DNA of 64,000 nt. Origin: Leptobacterium sp964389205. GTDB taxonomy: Bacteria; Bacteroidota; Bacteroidia; Flavobacteriales; Flavobacteriaceae. This document shows positions 27,073 to 36,469 of this stretch, one piece after another. The position numbers and the translations under genes were made by a program. The notes beneath the pieces are model-generated. The model saw nothing but the letters and a program-made list of their open reading frames with translations, was not told where the DNA came from and did not search any database. Every line of letters begins with the position of its first letter. Within the stretch, counting starts at the first letter, position 1. The stretch lies in NCBI GenBank assembly GCA_964389205.1, contig CAYMDH010000005.1, positions 45,393-109,392 of the forward strand, read 5' to 3'.

Positions 27073-28008
27073 TTATGTGCGTCCAAGCTTTTTTTTAATT
27101 TTCATATACATGGTTATAAATGGATATAATCTATAAAGTATATGATATTTTATTTTCTTATAGACATTAGCATTCTCTTTAGAAAGCACATAGTCTATTA
27201 TTGATGAGTCTTTTAATAAAATTCCTAGTTGGATAAAGTAACGAGTTAATAGAGGATTCAATCTATCTTTTTGAGATAAATTATCAACAACTTTTTTAAC
27301 AGCTTTCTTCTTTGAATTCACTTGAATTGAATCTTTTCTCCAAAATGCTCCTGTATTAGAATTTCTGTGTTTTCTATTAAAATAGAGTGTTTTATCTATT
27401 GTACAACCAGAAATTTTCGTATTTAGCATCCTTATATATAATTCCCATTCTTCAGCATACATTAATGACTCATCAAATCGTTCTTCATTAAAATATTCTC
27501 TGGACCAAAGTACTGTGCATGATGCAAATGCAATACGATTGGTTATTATATCATATAAATCTTCTTCCTTAAGAATGTTTACTTTAAAATCTTTAGAGAT
27601 ATCAAATTTGGGAATCTCATCAATCTTTTCAAAAGATTGTTTTTCATATTTACAAAAACCTAATCTATACTTTTCTAAAACCGCTAATGATATTTCCAGA
27701 TTAAGAGGGTGTATAATATCGTCATCATCAAAAAAAATGATATAATTTCCTTTTGCTATATCCAAACCATAATTTCTACAACCAGGCAATCCCTTTTTGT
27801 AATTTGATGGGCGTGATTTATACCTAAATCGAGTATCTTCTTTTATAAATTCTAATACTACTTCTGAAGTTTGATCTGTACTGCCATCATCTATTATTAA
27901 ACACTCCCAATTTTCAAATACCTGGTTTTGAATAGATTTCAAAGCCTTTGTGATGAGTTGAGCCCTATTATAAGTAGCCATTATAATGGTGATTAATGAA
28001 TTTGGCAT
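27073..28008 (-). CDS. Glycosyltransferase family 2 protein
   Basis: A 311-residue GT-A glycosyltransferase. The core is clear: SLITIIMATYNRAQLI, the DDGSTDQT nucleotide-binding loop, GCRNYGLDIAKGNYIIFFDDDD with the DxD-type metal site, and MYAEEWELYIRML as the catalytic-base region. The C-terminus is lysine-rich and could contact membrane lipid. It lies between two other glycosyltransferase genes with zero to three bases of spacing, so it is cotranscribed. The donor sugar is unknown. Confidence 0.9.
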   Translation of the reverse strand: MPNSLITIIMATYNRAQLITKALKSIQNQVFENWECLIIDDGSTDQTSEVVLEFIKEDTRFRYKSRPSNYKKGLPGCRNYGLDIAKGNYIIFFDDDDIIHPLNLEISLAVLEKYRLGFCKYEKQSFEKIDEIPKFDISKDFKVNILKEEDLYDIITNRIAFASCTVLWSREYFNEERFDESLMYAEEWELYIRMLNTKISGCTIDKTLYFNRKHRNSNTGAFWRKDSIQVNSKKKAVKKVVDNLSQKDRLNPLLTRYFIQLGILLKDSSIIDYVLSKENANVYKKIKYHILYRLYPFITMYMKIKKKLGRT

Positions 28009-28011
28009 GAA

Positions 28012-29016
28012 TTAAAAAATACTTTTATTTATAATTTTTAATGACGTTTTTATAGAAAAGCCTCTAAATATATCAGGCAGTTTTATAAATAACTTTAGCA
28101 GGATTTTGCTCTTTTGATGTTCTTTATGAAGCATTATAATTGCCCGCATTTGTTTAAGAGTCACTTTTCTTAAAGCCGCATATTTATATACAGTTGATTT
28201 CTTTTCCAAATGCACTAAAAAGTCGTCAATTGTTTTAAAATTATCAATCCATTTTAACATATCCAGACTTTCTATCCTGCTTAATTTGAATAAGAGTTGA
28301 TGTAATTGATCATTACCTTTATGTTCACTAAGTGAAACAAAATCCCGATACATTTTCAAATACAGGTTTCGAAGCTTTTGATCTATTTCAAAATTCATGC
28401 TTTTAGTTAGGCTTTCAGAATGAAGTCTATAACTATATAATACTTCATCAATTTTAAAGAATTTAAATTTTAAAGAAGCTCGCAGCCAAAAATCATAATC
28501 TTCTATTCTAAAAAAATCTTCATTGAATCTCAGTGTACTAAATACTTCTTTCTTATACATAAAAGAAGCTCCTATATGGTTACCAAATAAAAGGTTATTA
28601 ATACCGCTTAATGATGAATATCTCAAAAAACGTCCTTCTTCATCAATTAATTCATAATCTGAATATACTATATCAGATTTTGTTGTTCTTAGTATCCTAA
28701 CATAAGTTTCAATAGCATTCTGATGATAATTATTATCATCACTTGTCCAAGTTATATAACTTCCCTTAGCATAATCATGACCATGATTAAGACTCGCTGG
28801 TAATTTTAGGTTGGTTTCATTATTAATAATATGTATTCTAGAATCAGTTTTTGCATATCGCTCGGCAATTTTAAATGAGTTATCTGTAGATGCATCATTT
28901 ACAATAATTAACTCTATAGCACTATAGGTTTGATTCAAACAACTTTCAATAGATTTTGCTAAATATCTTTCTCCATTAAATACGGGCAATATGATTGATA
29001 TTAAAGGAGTTTCCAC
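28012..29016 (-). CDS. Glycosyltransferase family 2 protein
   Basis: A 334-residue GT-A glycosyltransferase starting with GTG. Motifs are PLISIILPVFNGERYLAKSI, VNDASTDNS, SLNHGHDYAKGSYITWTSDDNN (the D-D of the metal site is SDDN here) and RIEDYDFWLRASLKFK (ED catalytic-base region). The C-terminal third is basic and partly hydrophobic. It has a one-base gap to the upstream pyruvyltransferase-like gene. Sugar specificity is unknown. Confidence 0.88.
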   Translation of the reverse strand: METPLISIILPVFNGERYLAKSIESCLNQTYSAIELIIVNDASTDNSFKIAERYAKTDSRIHIINNETNLKLPASLNHGHDYAKGSYITWTSDDNNYHQNAIETYVRILRTTKSDIVYSDYELIDEEGRFLRYSSLSGINNLLFGNHIGASFMYKKEVFSTLRFNEDFFRIEDYDFWLRASLKFKFFKIDEVLYSYRLHSESLTKSMNFEIDQKLRNLYLKMYRDFVSLSEHKGNDQLHQLLFKLSRIESLDMLKWIDNFKTIDDFLVHLEKKSTVYKYAALRKVTLKQMRAIIMLHKEHQKSKILLKLFIKLPDIFRGFSIKTSLKIINKSIF

Positions 29017-29017
29017 T

Positions 29018-30088
29018 TTATAAGGTGTTTATTAATTGCTTAAGATCGTTTATCTTTTCTATATTACTTTCTAAATCTAATTTTACTTTTTTATTTAATC
29101 TTGGTTTTGATAATTCGGAAAGTGCTAGTTTTCCTATTTCGTCAGGAATATAATCTCGTTCAAAATACAAAGTAGAATTGGGCATCATTTTATGAATATT
29201 TTTTAGTTTGGGTTCAACTCCTATACAAAATGAAGGTACTCCAAGTACATTTCCTACTATAGCACCATGTGCTCTTAAGGTAATAATTAATGATGCTTGC
29301 TTTATTTGATTTAAAAAAGTATCAACTTTTTCAAAAGCATATGTATTATATTCAAATCCAGATAGCTTAATTTTCTTAATACTTTCTTGATCATTCACAG
29401 GGTTAAAAAATAAAAATTTTACTGTTACCTTTTGTTCTTTAAGAAATTCTGCAACCTGTATAGCCTTAGTACTTGGTTCATAATCATGAAAATCCCAATC
29501 TCTTAAAATAAAAATTACTTCATTATTCATTTGAGCGTTATCTTCAATTTTAAAAAAATGCTTCCAAAAAGTGCCCTCAAAAACAATATCAGAAAATTGA
29601 TAAACATGCTTATTTACTTTTTTTACTAACTCAAGACTTTGTTGATCTCTAACAGCTAAAAGTTTAAATCTAGAGAGGTGATACATCTCTTTAAGATATA
29701 ACTTAGATTCATCATGGTATGGACCAATCCCTAACCCCCATCCTATAATTATATCTTGTCTTTTGGGTTTTATAAAACTAATCAATCTGTTAAAAATCTT
29801 TAGTGTTAACAATTTTGCTAATGTATTCTTTAACTTATAACCAGTACTTTCTTTAAAATCAAAAAACACTCCGCCCCCTCCATAAACTAAAATATTAATA
29901 CTCGGCAAGTCTGCTAATTTGGATACCAAATAAATATCTGGTAATAATTTTTGGATATAAGAAGATTGAGAAGATATATATATATTAGCTTTAGGATAAC
30001 GTAACTTTATGAGATTATAAGAGCATATCATTAATAAATCATCTCCCAGGTTTTCATAACCAAAGTATCCTTTCAAATGAATATTCAT
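29018..30088 (-). CDS. Polysaccharide pyruvyl transferase family protein
   Basis: A 356-residue GT-B-like protein of the PS_pyruv_trans (CsaB/WcaK-like) family. The N-terminus MNIHLKGYFGYENLGDDLLM has the family's G-Y-x-G-x-x-N-x-G-D start. The middle has VYGGGGVFFDFKEST and IIGWGLGIGP, and near the C-terminus LIITLRAHGAIVGNVLGVPSFCIG carries the conserved R-x-H. It likely adds a pyruvate ketal from phosphoenolpyruvate to a sugar, giving the glycan an extra negative charge. It lies 13 bases after the ABC exporter genes. Confidence 0.88.
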   Translation of the reverse strand: MNIHLKGYFGYENLGDDLLMICSYNLIKLRYPKANIYISSQSSYIQKLLPDIYLVSKLADLPSINILVYGGGGVFFDFKESTGYKLKNTLAKLLTLKIFNRLISFIKPKRQDIIIGWGLGIGPYHDESKLYLKEMYHLSRFKLLAVRDQQSLELVKKVNKHVYQFSDIVFEGTFWKHFFKIEDNAQMNNEVIFILRDWDFHDYEPSTKAIQVAEFLKEQKVTVKFLFFNPVNDQESIKKIKLSGFEYNTYAFEKVDTFLNQIKQASLIITLRAHGAIVGNVLGVPSFCIGVEPKLKNIHKMMPNSTLYFERDYIPDEIGKLALSELSKPRLNKKVKLDLESNIEKINDLKQLINTL

Positions 30089-30101
30089 AATACCTTATGA
30101 T

Positions 30102-31316
30102 TTATACATTATAACTATAATTAAAGAAAAAGTCATTTTCTTTTTTATGGAATTTATTTGTATTTGCTTTAACCTTCACACAATTAAATTGCGCAACATT
30201 CTGAAACTCATAACGCTTTCCATTATAATATATTAAATCAATATAATAACTACCTATATGTAAATTTAAGTTTTCTACTTTAAAATGTATGGTGCTATTA
30301 TTTCTGAAAGTTTCATTAAAAGCTACACCCTGACTATGAAATTCACATATTCTTTGGCTTCTTTGATTATTTAAAATGATCGAAAACACAGGAGAATCTA
30401 TGCTTTCCTTAATTGCTAGATTAATTTTAATAGATAGCGATTCTCCCGAAACAAACGCATCGTTTTTCTCTATAAAAACAGATTCTATTGTATTAACTCC
30501 AATTTGAAGATCTTTTTTAGCATTAGCTGTTTTTAGATAATAGTTAATAGCCTTTGAGGCGTCACCATCAAAAGCAATACAACCATCTTCTAAAACTACT
30601 ACTCGTTCACAAAGCGCATTAATAGCTCCCATATCGTGGCTTACAAACAATACAGTTCTTCCTTGTCCTGAAGAAATATCCTGCATTTTTCCGATTGCTT
30701 TCTTTTGAAATTCTGCATCTCCTACTGCCAAAACCTCATCAACTACTAAAATCTCAGGTTCCAGATGAGCAGCAACTGCAAAAGCCAAACGAACTTTCAT
30801 CCCAGATGAATAACGTTTAACAGGAGTGTCTATATAACGTTCACAACCACTAAAATCTATTATTTCTTCTAGTTTTAATCGAATTTCTGCCTTAGACATT
30901 CCTAAGATGGCTCCGTTTAAAAAAATATTCTCGCGCCCAGTTAATTCTGGATGAAAACCAGTTCCTACCTCCAAAAGAGAAGCTATTCTTCCTTTAGATT
31001 TAATGCTTCCTTTAGTAGGGGAAGTTACTTTAGACAAAATTTTTAACAACGTAGATTTTCCCGCTCCATTCTTTCCAATAATTCCTAAAACCTCTCCTTG
31101 ATATACCTCAAAATTTATATCTTTTAATGCCCATACATAATCACTATTTCCTTTTGAATTCCTGTCATTTGTTTCTCCTACTTGCAGGTACGGATCTTCT
31201 TTTCCGCGTATTTTATACCACCATCTATTAAGGTCATGAGATATAGTACCCGTACCTACAATTCCTAAACGGTATTGTTTTGAAATATTTTCTGCTTTAA
31301 GAATAACTTTATTCAT
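30102..31316 (-). CDS. Polysaccharide ABC exporter ATP-binding protein (Wzt type) with C-terminal glycan-binding domain
   Basis: A 404-residue ABC ATPase. I take the ATG that overlaps the permease stop as ATGA; a TTG directly upstream is an alternative. The ATPase domain (to about residue 255) has GIIGKNGAGKSTLLKIL, the signature YSSGMKVRLAFAVA, Walker B ILVVDEVLAVGD and the H-loop LFVSHDMGA. The C-terminal extension (about 265-404) is beta-rich, as in Wzt proteins that recognise the non-reducing end of an O-polysaccharide before export. The insertion GRENIFLNGAILGMS is typical of this subfamily. It forms the exporter with the permease gene next to it. Confidence 0.92.
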   Translation of the reverse strand: MNKVILKAENISKQYRLGIVGTGTISHDLNRWWYKIRGKEDPYLQVGETNDRNSKGNSDYVWALKDINFEVYQGEVLGIIGKNGAGKSTLLKILSKVTSPTKGSIKSKGRIASLLEVGTGFHPELTGRENIFLNGAILGMSKAEIRLKLEEIIDFSGCERYIDTPVKRYSSGMKVRLAFAVAAHLEPEILVVDEVLAVGDAEFQKKAIGKMQDISSGQGRTVLFVSHDMGAINALCERVVVLEDGCIAFDGDASKAINYYLKTANAKKDLQIGVNTIESVFIEKNDAFVSGESLSIKINLAIKESIDSPVFSIILNNQRSQRICEFHSQGVAFNETFRNNSTIHFKVENLNLHIGSYYIDLIYYNGKRYEFQNVAQFNCVKVKANTNKFHKKENDFFFNYSYNV

Positions 31317-32167
31317 CAAATGGTATCTATAAATTTCTTTTCGGTACGGTTAAAAATTAATATTCCGAAGAATAATATAATTACAGTAATTATAGCACTG
31401 TATAAAAGACTTCCTAGACTAAACGTTCCTGCTCCTAAAAATCCATAGCGAAAACATTCTAAAATAGAGGTTAATGGATTTAATTCTGCAATCCATCTGT
31501 ATTTTTCACTTATCTCTGATAATGGATATACTACTGGAGTTGCATACATCAACAGGCTAACACCAAAACTTACTAAAAAGGTTAAATCTCTATATTTTGT
31601 TGTCATTGAAGAAATAATCATACCTCCTCCTAATCCTAATCCAGCCATCAGTAAAATCAATACAGGCAATAATAATAAATAACTATTGGCATTTATATCA
31701 TTCCCTGTTATAATAAAATAAAAATAAACTGCTACAAATAACCCTAACTGGATAAGAAACTTCCCTAAATTAGAAATCACAACAGAAAGTGGTAATATGA
31801 CTCTTGGAAAATATACTTTACTAAAAATAGATTCATTTTTTTTAAACGTATCTGCTGTGAGGTTAAAGCATTCTGAAAAATAACCCCATGCAACATTTCC
31901 TGAAAGATAAAAGAGAACTTGAGGAATTCCATCTGTAGAAATATTAGCAATTTTTCCAAAAACTATCGTAAATACAATAGTTGTAAAAATAGGCTTAATA
32001 AAAAACCAAAGAGGACCTAAAATAGTTTGTTTATAAACCGTAACAATATCTCGTTTGATAAAGAGTATCAGTAAATCACGATATTGCCATATTTCTCTAA
32101 AATTAAACGTCAACAAACTTTTTGCAGGAGAAATTTCAAATAACCAAGTATCCTTTATTTGCTTCAC
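31316..32167 (-). CDS. Polysaccharide ABC exporter permease (Wzm type)
   Basis: A 283-residue ABC-2 type membrane protein with about six hydrophobic segments. It starts at GTG. The N-terminal cytoplasmic helix (NFREIWQYRDLLILFIKRDI) and TILGPLWFFIKP are typical of Wzm/TagG proteins, and LNPLTSILECFRYGFLG is the conserved periplasmic-end motif. It overlaps the ATPase start (ATGA). Together they would move a completed, lipid-linked glycan to the periplasm. About 110 untranslated bases separate it from the upstream dehydratase gene. Confidence 0.92.
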   Translation of the reverse strand: MKQIKDTWLFEISPAKSLLTFNFREIWQYRDLLILFIKRDIVTVYKQTILGPLWFFIKPIFTTIVFTIVFGKIANISTDGIPQVLFYLSGNVAWGYFSECFNLTADTFKKNESIFSKVYFPRVILPLSVVISNLGKFLIQLGLFVAVYFYFIITGNDINANSYLLLLPVLILLMAGLGLGGGMIISSMTTKYRDLTFLVSFGVSLLMYATPVVYPLSEISEKYRWIAELNPLTSILECFRYGFLGAGTFSLGSLLYSAIITVIILFFGILIFNRTEKKFIDTI

Positions 32168-32277
32168 TTTGTTTGGGTTGGGGTATATTTAATAATTAGA
32201 TTCAATGTAAATTTAACAATCTTTAATGTACTTATTTACTATCTTCTCTAGTTGTTTTTAATAAACTTATCAACTGT

Positions 32278-33264
32278 TTAAATAGTATATGAAGTAGTCG
32301 TATATAATTTTAAATTTTCTGGGATTGAAAACCATTTTATAGTTTCTTCTATTCCATTTTCAAAAGAAAATTCTGGTCTCCATTTCGTTTTTTCTTTTAT
32401 TTTTGAAGCATCTCCTATTAATCGATACACTTCACTTTCTTTAGGCCTTAAACGCACTTTATCTTCTATAATTTCTGCTTTAGGATTTATTTTTCTGATA
32501 AGGATTTTAGATAATTCACCAATAGATATCTCATTTCCACTGCATAAATTAAATGCTTCTCCTGCTAATGCACTATCTAGCGCAATGCTTATGAGCCCTC
32601 TTACAGTATCTCCTACATACAAAAAATCACGTGTTGGGCTTAGATTTCCCAAGCGTATTTTTTCTTCGCCATTCAATAATTGCGTTATAATTGTTGGGAT
32701 AATTGCCCTAGTAGATTGTCTGGGGCCAAAAGTATTAAAAGGACGCGCTATAGAAATCCTTAATCCATAACTCTTAAAAAAAGATAATGCCAAAGCATCT
32801 GCAGCTACTTTAGATGCCGCATAAGGAGATTGAGGGTAAATCGGATGTTTTTCAGATATTGGAATTTGAGTTGCCGTTCCATACACTTCTGAAGTTGAAG
32901 CAATCACTACATGATTTACTTTATTATCTAAAGCCGCTTGTAAGATATTAAAGGTTCCATTAATATTTGTTTGAATAAACGAATCTGGGTGCTTATAACT
33001 ATATGGAATACTTACTAATGCTCCTAAATGAATTACAGTATCACAATCTTTCATTGCCTTTTGCACACTCTGCGTGTCTCTAATGTCACCTAGGTAAAAT
33101 TCAAGACTCTTATGTTTATTTTGCTTATAATGTTCTAACCATCCATAAGAATTAAAAGAATTATAGAAACAAAAGGCGCGAACTTCAAATCCATCATTGA
33201 GTAATCCTTCTACCAAATGCGACCCTATAAAACCATCTGCTCCTGTGACTAAAACTTTTTTCAT
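32278..33264 (-). CDS. NAD-dependent 4,6-dehydratase / epimerase, LegB-like
   Basis: A 328-residue extended short-chain dehydrogenase. It has VTGADGFIGSH (NAD-binding glycine motif), Ser/Thr in ASTSEVYG (123-125 region) and Y148-x-x-x-K152 (PYAASK). The stretch FCFYNSFNSYGWLEH is characteristic of the LegB-like dehydratases that make UDP-4-keto-6-deoxy-GlcNAc-type sugars. If correct, it would feed the legionaminic acid route, with the LegG/LegI/LegF-like enzymes seven to ten kilobases away. The required aminotransferase and N-acetyltransferase are not in the window. Other 4,6-dehydratase products remain possible. Confidence 0.85.
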   Translation of the reverse strand: MKKVLVTGADGFIGSHLVEGLLNDGFEVRAFCFYNSFNSYGWLEHYKQNKHKSLEFYLGDIRDTQSVQKAMKDCDTVIHLGALVSIPYSYKHPDSFIQTNINGTFNILQAALDNKVNHVVIASTSEVYGTATQIPISEKHPIYPQSPYAASKVAADALALSFFKSYGLRISIARPFNTFGPRQSTRAIIPTIITQLLNGEEKIRLGNLSPTRDFLYVGDTVRGLISIALDSALAGEAFNLCSGNEISIGELSKILIRKINPKAEIIEDKVRLRPKESEVYRLIGDASKIKEKTKWRPEFSFENGIEETIKWFSIPENLKLYTTTSYTI

Positions 33265-33415
33265 TTATTTAAAAATTTTTATTTTATTGGAAATGAAATA
33301 AATAAAAAATTTCTACTTAGATCAACCGCTACGCTTTTGCAAAAAAAATTAATTATTTAGGTTAGTAAGCAAAAAATTAATTTTGTTTATGCTCATTTCA
33401 TACTATTAATTAACT

Positions 33416-33994
33416 TCAGAAAACGGTTTTAATTATATAAATAAGATCTTTTCTAAAAGACCAATTTTCAATGTACTTTTTATTTATGGCTACCTTATCT
33501 GGCCAAATAACTTCTTTATTGTACACTTCTGGGTTTTCTTGCTTGGCTAGAATTTCCTCTTCCTTTCTGTATTTCAAACTAGCAGGCCCCGTAATTCCTG
33601 GTAAAATATTTAATACTATTCTATCGTCATCTATTAGTTTATCTGCGAAACCTGAAATATCGGGTCTAGGCCCAACAAAACTCATAGTACCGCCAAATAC
33701 ATTGAAAAGTTGTGGTAGCTCATTTAATTTTGTTTTTCGCAAAAAACGACCATACCCATTTGTATCATCATTTATATTTTTAAATTGATCCCCTTTTTTA
33801 GTTCTTATCTTATAAATTAGAAATTTTCTACCTAAAAAACCTATTCGTTCTTGTTTATAAAAACCAGAATCCTTATATACTATTGCAGCTATCATTGCTA
33901 ATAATACAATAGGAACTAGCATAAAAATTAATAAAAAAAAACTTCCTAACAGATCAAAGATACGTTTAAGAAAAAGTTCTTTTTTAGTAAGCAT
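33416..33994 (-). CDS. Small sugar transferase, PglC-like, with Asn in place of the catalytic Asp
   Basis: A 192-residue monotopic phosphoglycosyltransferase-type protein with one re-entrant hydrophobic segment (about 15-38). Domain motifs are FYKQERIGFLGRKFLIYKIRT and FVGPRPD. The catalytic Asp-Glu dyad of the family is N91-E92 here (TKLNELPQL). I checked the codon (AAT) on the minus strand. KIRT replaces the usual KFRTM. In the characterised enzymes the Asp forms the covalent phosphosugar intermediate, so this one may be inactive, altered in mechanism or specialised. It follows the wzc-like gene with a nine-base gap. Confidence 0.85.
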   Translation of the reverse strand: MLTKKELFLKRIFDLLGSFFLLIFMLVPIVLLAMIAAIVYKDSGFYKQERIGFLGRKFLIYKIRTKKGDQFKNINDDTNGYGRFLRKTKLNELPQLFNVFGGTMSFVGPRPDISGFADKLIDDDRIVLNILPGITGPASLKYRKEEEILAKQENPEVYNKEVIWPDKVAINKKYIENWSFRKDLIYIIKTVF

Positions 33995-34003
33995 ATGTTT
34001 GTT

Positions 34004-36460
34004 TTAAGTATTTTTCCTGAAAATATTTTTAATCTTTCCTATGAGTGTAGGTTTATTTACAGTGTCGTGATATCCATTTCCGTAACCGCCGTAACCGTAG
34101 CCGTAGCCGTAGCTATAGCTATCTCCATAACCATATTGAGATTTATGGCGATAATCATTTAATATGAAGCTTAAATTCTTTATTTCCTTCTTCTTGTATT
34201 TGTTATTAATAAAATTAAGCATTCCCTTTTTGGTCTTGCTTTGTCTAACTATATATAAAGAAGCATCTGCGTAATCTGCCAATTCAATGGCATCTGCCAC
34301 CAAACCAAGAGGTGGAGTATCTAACACGATATAATCATATTTCTTTTTTAATTCATCAATAAATAGTTTCATTTTATCACTTATCAATAACTCGGCAGGA
34401 TTTGGTGGAATTGGTCCAGAGGTAATAATATCTAGATTTTCAAATTGTGTTTTCTGAACAATCTCATCTAAGCTATTTTGATCAATTAAATAATTAACAA
34501 CTCCTATTTCATTTTTGATTTCAAAATCATCAAAAATCTTTGGCTTTCTTAAATCCAACCCAACCAATACTGTTTTTTTAGAACTCAATGCAAAAACCGA
34601 TGCTATATTGATAGAACAAAACGTCTTACCCTCTCCACTTACAGAAGATGTAATCATGACAGTTTTACTCCCTTCTATAGATTGACTTCTATAAATAAAT
34701 TGCAGACTACTTCGCACCGCTCTAAAAGCTTCTGAGATTGCAGACCTAGGTTGATCATACACTGCTAAATTATTTTTCCCTTTACTTCTCCCTACTACCC
34801 CTAACAATGGTATCGTTGACAATTGTTCTATTTCACTAGGTCCATGAACATTATGATCTAAAAAAGATAAGACCAGAAATATCAACAAAGGAAATAACAA
34901 TCCTGCAAAAGCACCTAACAAATAATTTTGCTGGGTTTTAGGATAAATAGCTCCTTGGTTTAGATCTTGTGCCGGGTCAATGACATTTATATCTGATACA
35001 TTCGCTGCTTTTACCACACCTGCTTCATTTCTTTTTTCTAATAATGAACTGTAAGATGCTTCACTTACTCTATACCTTCTTTCTATATTAAATAATTGCT
35101 GTTCTTCTGAAGGGAGTTTTTTAAATTCATAACGCAATCTTTCAATGCGTTGATTTACATTTTCTAATGCTATATTATTTTTTGTTCTTCCACTAGTAAC
35201 GCTTCTAAGTAATACACTTTTAAGTGCATCTATCTTCCCGTCTATCTCTTGATACAATGACGGATTAATTATTTTAGATTCTAAATTAGAACGCTGTACA
35301 GATAAATTAATAATTTCTGCTACATTGGTAACCAGTGTAGGGTCATCTAAACCTGATGATGCTGGAGCAGGCAAATCTGAATAATTAGTACTATTATTTA
35401 AATAGCTCTCCAGTTGATTTAGATATGCTAGTTTAATTTCTTCAGTATTTTTTTCCACATCTAACTCAGCCATTTGTTCAAAAATAGATTCTCCTTTTGT
35501 AGACAGGTCAAATATCTCATTTTCTTGACGAAAGTTTTTTAAACGATTTTCATCTTGCTTTAACGAATCTGAAACTCCTTGAATTTGTTTATCTATAAAT
35601 TCTATAGTATTTGTTGCAAAAAGGTTTTTAAATTCTAATTGTTTTATACTTAAGATATCTACAGTGGCATTTAAATAATCTGCTAGAATACTCCTGTTAT
35701 TACCAACCAAACTTAATCCAAGCATAGAAGTTCCCTTAGTTCTTACTGTTATTGAAATTTGTCTGTATTTATTAATTTCCTCATTAATTTTTGTAAACTT
35801 AACATAATACACCGCTCCAGGTTGGATCAATTTATCTTCGCGTTGCCGCATTGTGAAATTGATAAAGTCATTAACGATTGGGGTATTTAAGGCATATTCT
35901 TCTTTAAATTTATTAGGAAGTGCCACCTCTTGTAGTTCATTTTTTGTATAATTAATAAGCTGCACATTATCTTTATCATGCGCATATGATAAAGTATATG
36001 TATCCTTATCTTTAAAAACGATCTTTAGAGGAATATCAATTAACTGTTGTTCTTTTTCATTAATGTCAATTACAAAAGGAGCTTTCTTATGAATCTCTTC
36101 CAATCGAAAACGACCATCTTCCATATAATGAATATAGGTTTGCAACAAACGAACCACTTCTTCATTATGAGATCTAGAACCTAATATACTGCGTATAGTT
36201 TCTACTTTATCACTAGCACCTCCCCAATTAAAAGTTAGGTTTAAAGTACTTGTAAAAAAAGGATTTTGCTCTTCTTTTATCGTAATTAAAGTATCTAATT
36301 TATATAATTTTTCTGCCCTTAAATTAATATAATATGTAATACCACAGGCCACTAAAATAGAAATTACTATAACATACCAATAACGAAGTATTCGAAAAAA
36401 GAATCCTTTAATATCAAAAGTACTTTGTATATCTTTTATATCTATTTCTTCTTCTAGCAT
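34004..36460 (-). CDS. Wzc-like polysaccharide co-polymerase / tyrosine autokinase
   Basis: An 818-residue inner-membrane protein. The first membrane segment is at about 27-45, a long periplasmic coiled-coil region with a Wzz-like start follows, and the second segment is at about 513-533. The cytoplasmic BY-kinase domain has Walker A SSVSGEGKT (605-613), Walker A' VLVGLDLRKP and Walker B IVLDTPP (711-717). A Tyr-rich tail at 770-797 holds ten Tyr, mostly alternating with Gly. Autophosphorylation of such tails controls export and chain length. It lies between the wza-like and small sugar transferase genes. The repetitive tail codons may be prone to slippage. Confidence 0.94.
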   Translation of the reverse strand: MLEEEIDIKDIQSTFDIKGFFFRILRYWYVIVISILVACGITYYINLRAEKLYKLDTLITIKEEQNPFFTSTLNLTFNWGGASDKVETIRSILGSRSHNEEVVRLLQTYIHYMEDGRFRLEEIHKKAPFVIDINEKEQQLIDIPLKIVFKDKDTYTLSYAHDKDNVQLINYTKNELQEVALPNKFKEEYALNTPIVNDFINFTMRQREDKLIQPGAVYYVKFTKINEEINKYRQISITVRTKGTSMLGLSLVGNNRSILADYLNATVDILSIKQLEFKNLFATNTIEFIDKQIQGVSDSLKQDENRLKNFRQENEIFDLSTKGESIFEQMAELDVEKNTEEIKLAYLNQLESYLNNSTNYSDLPAPASSGLDDPTLVTNVAEIINLSVQRSNLESKIINPSLYQEIDGKIDALKSVLLRSVTSGRTKNNIALENVNQRIERLRYEFKKLPSEEQQLFNIERRYRVSEASYSSLLEKRNEAGVVKAANVSDINVIDPAQDLNQGAIYPKTQQNYLLGAFAGLLFPLLIFLVLSFLDHNVHGPSEIEQLSTIPLLGVVGRSKGKNNLAVYDQPRSAISEAFRAVRSSLQFIYRSQSIEGSKTVMITSSVSGEGKTFCSINIASVFALSSKKTVLVGLDLRKPKIFDDFEIKNEIGVVNYLIDQNSLDEIVQKTQFENLDIITSGPIPPNPAELLISDKMKLFIDELKKKYDYIVLDTPPLGLVADAIELADYADASLYIVRQSKTKKGMLNFINNKYKKKEIKNLSFILNDYRHKSQYGYGDSYSYGYGYGYGGYGNGYHDTVNKPTLIGKIKNIFRKNT
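34070..34153 (-). repeat. Tyr/Gly codon repeat at the wzc-like C-terminus
   Basis: A run of nearly identical TAC/TAT and GGC/GGT codons forms a six-base degenerate repeat, seen on the plus strand as repeated gtagcc units. It encodes Tyr-Gly alternation with ten tyrosines. Changes in repeat number would alter the number of phosphorylatable tyrosines in frame. Confidence 0.8.
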
Positions 36461-36469
36461 ATATACAAT

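Noticed and set aside
33330..33405. Repeated GCAAAAAA...TTAATT pattern upstream of the small sugar transferase stop
   Set aside because: The pattern is short, AT-rich and irregular, and does not match any promoter or repeat type.
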